Part shown: in pieces, positions 30,966-34,359 of the stretch
Layout: each line of letters begins with the position of its first letter
Numbering within the stretch: the stretch's first letter is position 1
Assembly: GCA_026388445.1 (NCBI GenBank)
Contig: JAPLJU010000247.1
Location: forward strand, 1 to 34,359
DNA from: Deltaproteobacteria bacterium
GTDB lineage: Bacteria > Desulfobacterota > Syntrophia > Syntrophales > UBA2192
Length of the DNA: 34,359 nucleotides
Reading direction: 5' to 3'
The notes under the pieces: generated by a model
Told to the model about the DNA's origin: nothing
Database searches by the model: none
What the model saw: only the letters and a program-made list of their open reading frames with translations
Program-made: the position numbers and the translations under genes

Positions 30966-32666
30966 GGACGTCGTTGTTCCTAAAACGAAGGAAGTCAAAT
31001 TCATCTTTTTCAGCGGAAAGGGCGGTGTTGGTAAGAGCACGATGAGCTGTGCGACGGCCGTGTGGCTGGCTAAAAAGGGGTATAAAACCCTCCTCGTCAC
31101 AACGGATCCCGCACCGAATCTCTCTGACATATTCAGCCAGACGATTGGACATCACATCACACCGATCCACGGCATCGAGAGCCTCTTTGCCATCGAGATT
31201 GATCCTGATGAGGCCTCGGAGGAATACCGGGAGAGGATTGTGGGCCCTCTGAGAGAACTTCTAGATGAAAAGAATCTACAGGTCACCAGAGAACAACTGA
31301 ACAGCCCCTGCGTGGAGGAGGTGGCGGCCTTTGACAAGTTCATCGAGTTCATGGATGACCCGCAGTATGACGTCGTGATCTTCGATACGGCGCCGACGGG
31401 ACACACGATCCGGCTCCTGGAGCTCCCGAGCGGATGGACCGAGACCCTGGCGGGCAACAGCGCGACCTGCATCGGGCCGGGCGCCTCCCTTCAGAGCGCG
31501 AAGGCAAAATACGAAAAGGCGATTTCCTATCTTCAGGACCGGAATAAAACCTCTTTTGTCTTCGTCCTGAAGCCCGAGAACTTATCCATCGTGGAGACGA
31601 AGCGGAGCTTCGAAGAGCTGTCGAAGCTTGGGATTGAGACGAGCCTCCTGATCGTCAACGGGATCCTGCCCGCGGAGGCGATCACCGATGACTTTTTCCG
31701 GCACAAGAAAACGGAGGAGGAAAAGATCGTAGAAAGAATCAATCGCGAACTTTCCTCGTTGCCGAAGATTTATTATCCGCTTCAAGACCAGGAGGTATCG
31801 GGCATTGATCTTTTGAACGCCGTGGGCCGGTTGATCTACGACGGCAAAGAGGAGAAGAGGAAAGCCCGGCCCCGCGAGGAATCCGCCTGGACGCTAGGAC
31901 GGACGCATCAAAGAAATGATTTGTGCGGCAGCCTGTTTGTGCCTTCAAACGGCTCCCGTTATCTCTTCTTCACCGGAAAGGGCGGCGTCGGAAAGAGCAC
32001 CATCGCCTCCACGACCTCCGTCTGCATGGCGCAGCGCGGATTCAAGACCCTCATCGTGACGACCGACCCGGCCTCTCATCAAAGGACCAGAGTGAGGAAA
32101 CGAAGAAATCCGTTGAGGAGGATCTCAATTCCCCCTGCGCCGAAGAAATGGCCGCCTTCGAGCGCTTCATGAGCTACTTCAAGACAAACGGATTCAACAT
32201 CACCATCTTCGATACGGCCCCGACGGGTCACACCCTGAGATTGCTGGAACTTCCTACGGATTGGAAGGGATTCATCGACCTGGGTACGTTGACGAAGCAG
32301 ACGTCGGAGGAGACGACAAACAAATATGCCGACGTCATCGAGAAGATGAAAAATCCGGCCAAGAGCTCCTTCGTCTTCGTCATGTACCCCGAGTACACAC
32401 CCATGATTGAGGCCTGGAGGGCCGCCGAAGAGCTGAAGAAACAGGTCGGCATCGAAACGGCGGCGGTTGCCGTAAACTATATTCTACCGGACCATTCCGG
32501 TGAAAATTCCTTCTTTCATAACAGAAGGAGACAGCAGGAGAAGTACATCTCCGAGATTGAAGACAGATTCAACAAGCCGATGATGCTCATTCCGCTTCTT
32601 GAACGGGAGCCGAAGGGGCTCGAGGATCTGATAGCGCTGGGCCAGGAGGTGTGCGGTGGCGTTTGA
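30958..32666 (+). pseudogene. arsA: arsA, second half broken by deletion and frameshift
   Basis: Arsenical pump-driving ATPase normally made of two similar halves. The first half is complete: P-loop FSGKGGVGKST (18-28), NSPCVEEVAAFD with Cys118, FDTAPTGHT and Cys171 (NSATCIGP), the cysteines matching the known metalloid site. The second half starts well (P-loop FTGKGGVGKST near 338-348, TTDPASH ending 32079), then shifts frame and stops at 32172. From about 32079 the other frame continues the protein (KDQSEETKKSVEEDLNSPC through FDTAPTGHT to the stop at 32666). By comparison with the first half about 45 codons are missing at the junction, so both a deletion and a frame change occurred. The A1 half may still fold as a single-domain ATPase. 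Confidence 0.85.
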
Positions 32667-32693
32667 TTTTCGTATGGAACGGAGGAGAAGACC

Positions 32694-33014
32694 ATGAACG
32701 TTGTGAGGATATTTACCGCATCCCTGCAGTTCCCCTGCGGGCCGGGGACGACCTGCTGCTCGATAGGACAGAGCGAGGAATACGTAAAAGCCCTTGTTTC
32801 CGCCATGGAAGGCCTTGGGGTATCCGTGAAGGTTCATCCCATCGAAAAGGATAACGACCTCGGAGCCCGGTTCCCCGATGCCGGAAAAATGCTGGAGGAA
32901 TTCGGCCCGGGGATTACGCCGATTCTGAGCTTCAATGACGAACTTGTGGCCATGGGGGTACCGACGATTGAAGAAGCCGTGTCCATGATCAAAGAGAGAA
33001 TAAATCAGTCTTAG
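32694..33014 (+). CDS. small cysteine-containing protein, unknown family
   Basis: 106 residues. I do not recognise the family. Cys15, Cys21 and Cys22 lie in FPCGPGTTCCSIGQ near the N-terminus, a spacing reminiscent of the ArsD site (pair plus one). The later part (VSVKVHPIEKD, then FGPGITPILSFNDELVAMG) has a strand, cis-Pro-like TP and a final helix (TIEEAVSMIKERI), compatible with a thioredoxin-like fold. It starts 27 nt after arsA, with GGAGGAGA upstream, and is probably a metalloid-binding or redox helper in the ars operon (inference). Confidence 0.75.
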   Translation: MNVVRIFTASLQFPCGPGTTCCSIGQSEEYVKALVSAMEGLGVSVKVHPIEKDNDLGARFPDAGKMLEEFGPGITPILSFNDELVAMGVPTIEEAVSMIKERINQS

Positions 33015-33027
33015 AGGAGATGATGAT

Positions 33028-33243
33028 ATGCCCACATATGAATATGTTTGTATGGAGTGCAGGGAAAAAACAGACGTGTTTGCATCCATTGCAGAGAAGG
33101 AGAAGTGGCTGAAATTAAAATGCCCCAAGTGCGGAGGCAAGAAGATGGTCCAGTTCTTCGGACGAATGAATGTCATGGGTTCCAGAGGAGACATGGGGGG
33201 CTTTTCGGGATGCGGCCCTCAGTCGGGAGCGGGTTGCTGCTAA
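33028..33243 (+). CDS. FmdB-type zinc ribbon protein with Cys-Cys tail
   Basis: 71 residues. FmdB/CxxC_CxxC-type zinc ribbon: MPTYEYVCMEC and LKCPKCGGKKM hold the four zinc cysteines. The family usually ends in a low-complexity Gly/Ser tail; here it ends GGFSGCGPQSGAGCC, with a terminal Cys pair. GGAG is nine nt upstream of the ATG. The same type of ending occurs in the next gene, which belongs to another family. Confidence 0.88.
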   Translation: MPTYEYVCMECREKTDVFASIAEKEKWLKLKCPKCGGKKMVQFFGRMNVMGSRGDMGGFSGCGPQSGAGCC

Positions 33244-33300
33244 AACGGCAGAATGATGATTGTTTATAAAGGTGAACCCTGGAAGGAGCTGAATATCAGA

Positions 33301-33681
33301 ATGGAAAGTGTAACGAGAAAAGAGGTCATGAGAGTGGCCAAGGATTTTGGCGCAGCCTTGTTTGAGTCTAAGGAGCACAAAGCCCTTAAACAGGCCGAGG
33401 CGGCTTTCAGAAACAATAAGGAGGCCCGTAGTCTTCTTTCAGATTATCAACTCCGTCAACGGGTTGTACAGATGGCGCGCATGAGGGGAGCAGGGGTGCC
33501 GGAAGAGGAAATGACCGCACTTAATAAGCTGGAGGCAAAGGTCAAATCCGATGCTCTAATTAAGAATCTTATAGAGAGGCGCGAGAAATTTCAGGAGAAA
33601 ATGAGAACCCTGAATACGGAAATATCCGGCTTGCTTGGGATCGATTTTTCAGCAAATTCAAGCACCGGTGGCTGCTGTTAG
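33301..33681 (+). CDS. YlbF/YmcA-family protein with Cys-Cys tail
   Basis: 126 residues, mostly helical: RVAKDFGAALFESKEHKALK, then AEAAFRNNKEARSLLSDYQL, as in YlbF/YmcA (RicF/RicA) proteins, with a C-terminal segment LLGIDFSANSSTGGCC. In Bacillus the YlbF partner complex with YaaT (RicT) binds Fe-S clusters through cysteines. The start is uncertain: ATG 33301 with AAGGAG upstream is preferred; ATG 33253 is in frame without a clear ribosome site. It follows the FmdB gene closely in the ars operon. Confidence 0.82.
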   Translation: MESVTRKEVMRVAKDFGAALFESKEHKALKQAEAAFRNNKEARSLLSDYQLRQRVVQMARMRGAGVPEEEMTALNKLEAKVKSDALIKNLIERREKFQEKMRTLNTEISGLLGIDFSANSSTGGCC

Positions 33682-33696
33682 AAAGGAAGGGGCGAT

Positions 33697-33991
33697 ATGG
33701 AAACAACAAGGCCGTCTTCTCTGGTTGAAAAGGCGAGAGCATTTGCGAAAACCTTGGCATCATCGCAGGAACTGGAAGAATACTATTCCTTGCAGGATAA
33801 AAGGGGCACATGATGATCTATATGTAAAGATCGAGGCGCTTCAGGACAAAATTCGCGCCAGTGATACCATCATGAACTGGATGCGGGCGGAGCAAATCGC
33901 CATCGGTCTAATCCAGGAGGCAAACGAAGCCATTTCCGGGGCGGCTGGTTTTGACTTCGGACAGAACGCATCGACCAATGGCGGTTGCTGA
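33697..33991 (+). pseudogene. second YlbF-family gene, frameshifted
   Basis: ATG 33697 (GGAAGGGGCGAT upstream) opens a YlbF-like start (LVEKARAFAKTLASSQELEE) that stops at 33813. In the +1 frame, from about 33806, the family continues (VKIEALQDKIRASDTIMNWM, later LIQEANEAISGAAGFDFGQN) and ends in STNGGC. One extra base within the AAAAGGGG run at 33799-33806 would explain the break: a real mutation, a sequence error, or a frameshift site. The tail again ends in a terminal Cys. Confidence 0.75.
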
Positions 33992-34024
33992 TCGTCCGGG
34001 CACACGGCAGAGAGGTAGCCCCTG

Positions 34025-34359
34025 ATGTTATTGGGCAAAACAGTCGTCCTGGGCGTCACGGGCAGTATCGCGGCTTGGCAGACCCCTGAAATCGTCGGGC
34101 AGTTGAAAGATCTGCTGATCAATGTCCATTGCATCATGACAAGATCCGCCACGGAATTTATCACGCCGCTTACCCTGCAGGTTGCCTCGCAGAATCCCGT
34201 ATTCGTGGAGATGTATGACGGGCGGGACGACGGGGGCATCGCCCATATCGCTCTGGCCGAGATCGCCGATCTGTTCTTGATCGCGCCTGCCACCGCCAAC
34301 ATGATCGGCAAGATGGCCAACGGCATTGCCGACGATCTCCTCTCGGCCACGGTCCTGGC
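34025..34359 (+). CDS. flavoprotein of the CoaC/HFCD decarboxylase family, 3' end beyond window
   Basis: First 111 codons of an FMN-binding protein like the N-terminal half of CoaBC (phosphopantothenoylcysteine decarboxylase). GKTVVLGVTGSIAAW, TRSATEFITPLTLQV, IAHIALAEIADLFLIAPATA (family His in AHI) and KMANGIADDLLS match the family. Where CoaBC usually has SIAAYKAAEL this protein has SIAAWQTPEI. It may be the cell's CoaBC or a paralogue serving the ars operon; the C-terminal half, needed to decide, is outside the window. AGAGAGG lies about 10 nt before the ATG. Confidence 0.85.
   Translation, partial: MLLGKTVVLGVTGSIAAWQTPEIVGQLKDLLINVHCIMTRSATEFITPLTLQVASQNPVFVEMYDGRDDGGIAHIALAEIADLFLIAPATANMIGKMANGIADDLLSATVL

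Overview
The window is bacterial chromosomal DNA that reads best as a Desulfobacterota (former Deltaproteobacteria) genome. The reasons are the gene orders tmk-holB-ricT-metG and xseA-xseB-ispA-dxs-tlyA-ispH, a pilT gene behind a sigma-54-type promoter, dense minus-strand operons, and an extended ars cluster. The assignment rests on gene content and order as recalled; no database search was made.

Layout. (1) 1-12370, minus strand, housekeeping: metG (cut by the window edge), ricT, holB and tmk; then a ferredoxin, a NifU C-terminal-type scaffold and a lipoprotein; then the isoprenoid/exonuclease operon xseA-xseB-ispA-dxs-tlyA-ispH, in which ispH is fused to a UbiA-like membrane prenyltransferase domain. 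(2) 12583-23519: an accessory island. Two diverged direct repeats of about 0.85 and 0.98 kb bracket it. Each repeat holds the 3' end of a deoxyhypusine-synthase-like gene, a small type IV pilin-like gene, a terminator and tRNA-Ala(CGC). The tRNA is complete only in the right copy; the left copy keeps its last 25 nt. Between the repeats is one minus-strand operon: excisionase-type HTH, radC, a DNA methylase with an N-terminal HsdR-type nuclease domain, a duplicated-TRD hsdS, a 28-codon small ORF, a PHP-SMC-like ATPase (TrlF-like) and an AlbA_2/GHKL protein. No separate HsdR motor subunit is present, so this looks like a restriction or defence system of unusual composition. (3) 23752-25756: pilT and a convergent TPR gene. 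(4) 25833-34359, plus strand: an arsenic cluster: arsR, ArsP-type permease, arsE-like, arsF-like, arsG-like, a second arsE-like, TauE/SafE, a second arsR, arsD, arsA (frame broken in its second half), a small Cys protein, a FmdB-type zinc ribbon, two YlbF-family genes (the second frameshifted) and the start of a CoaC/HFCD-type flavoprotein.

Two places most deserve follow-up. One is the island operon, where a nuclease-methylase fusion, a specificity subunit and a PHP-SMC ATPase replace the usual HsdR/HsdM/HsdS set. The other is the 3' part of the ars cluster, where three small proteins from two families end in a C-terminal Gly-Cys(-Cys) tail directly upstream of a flavoprotein from the family that includes peptidyl-cysteine decarboxylases.
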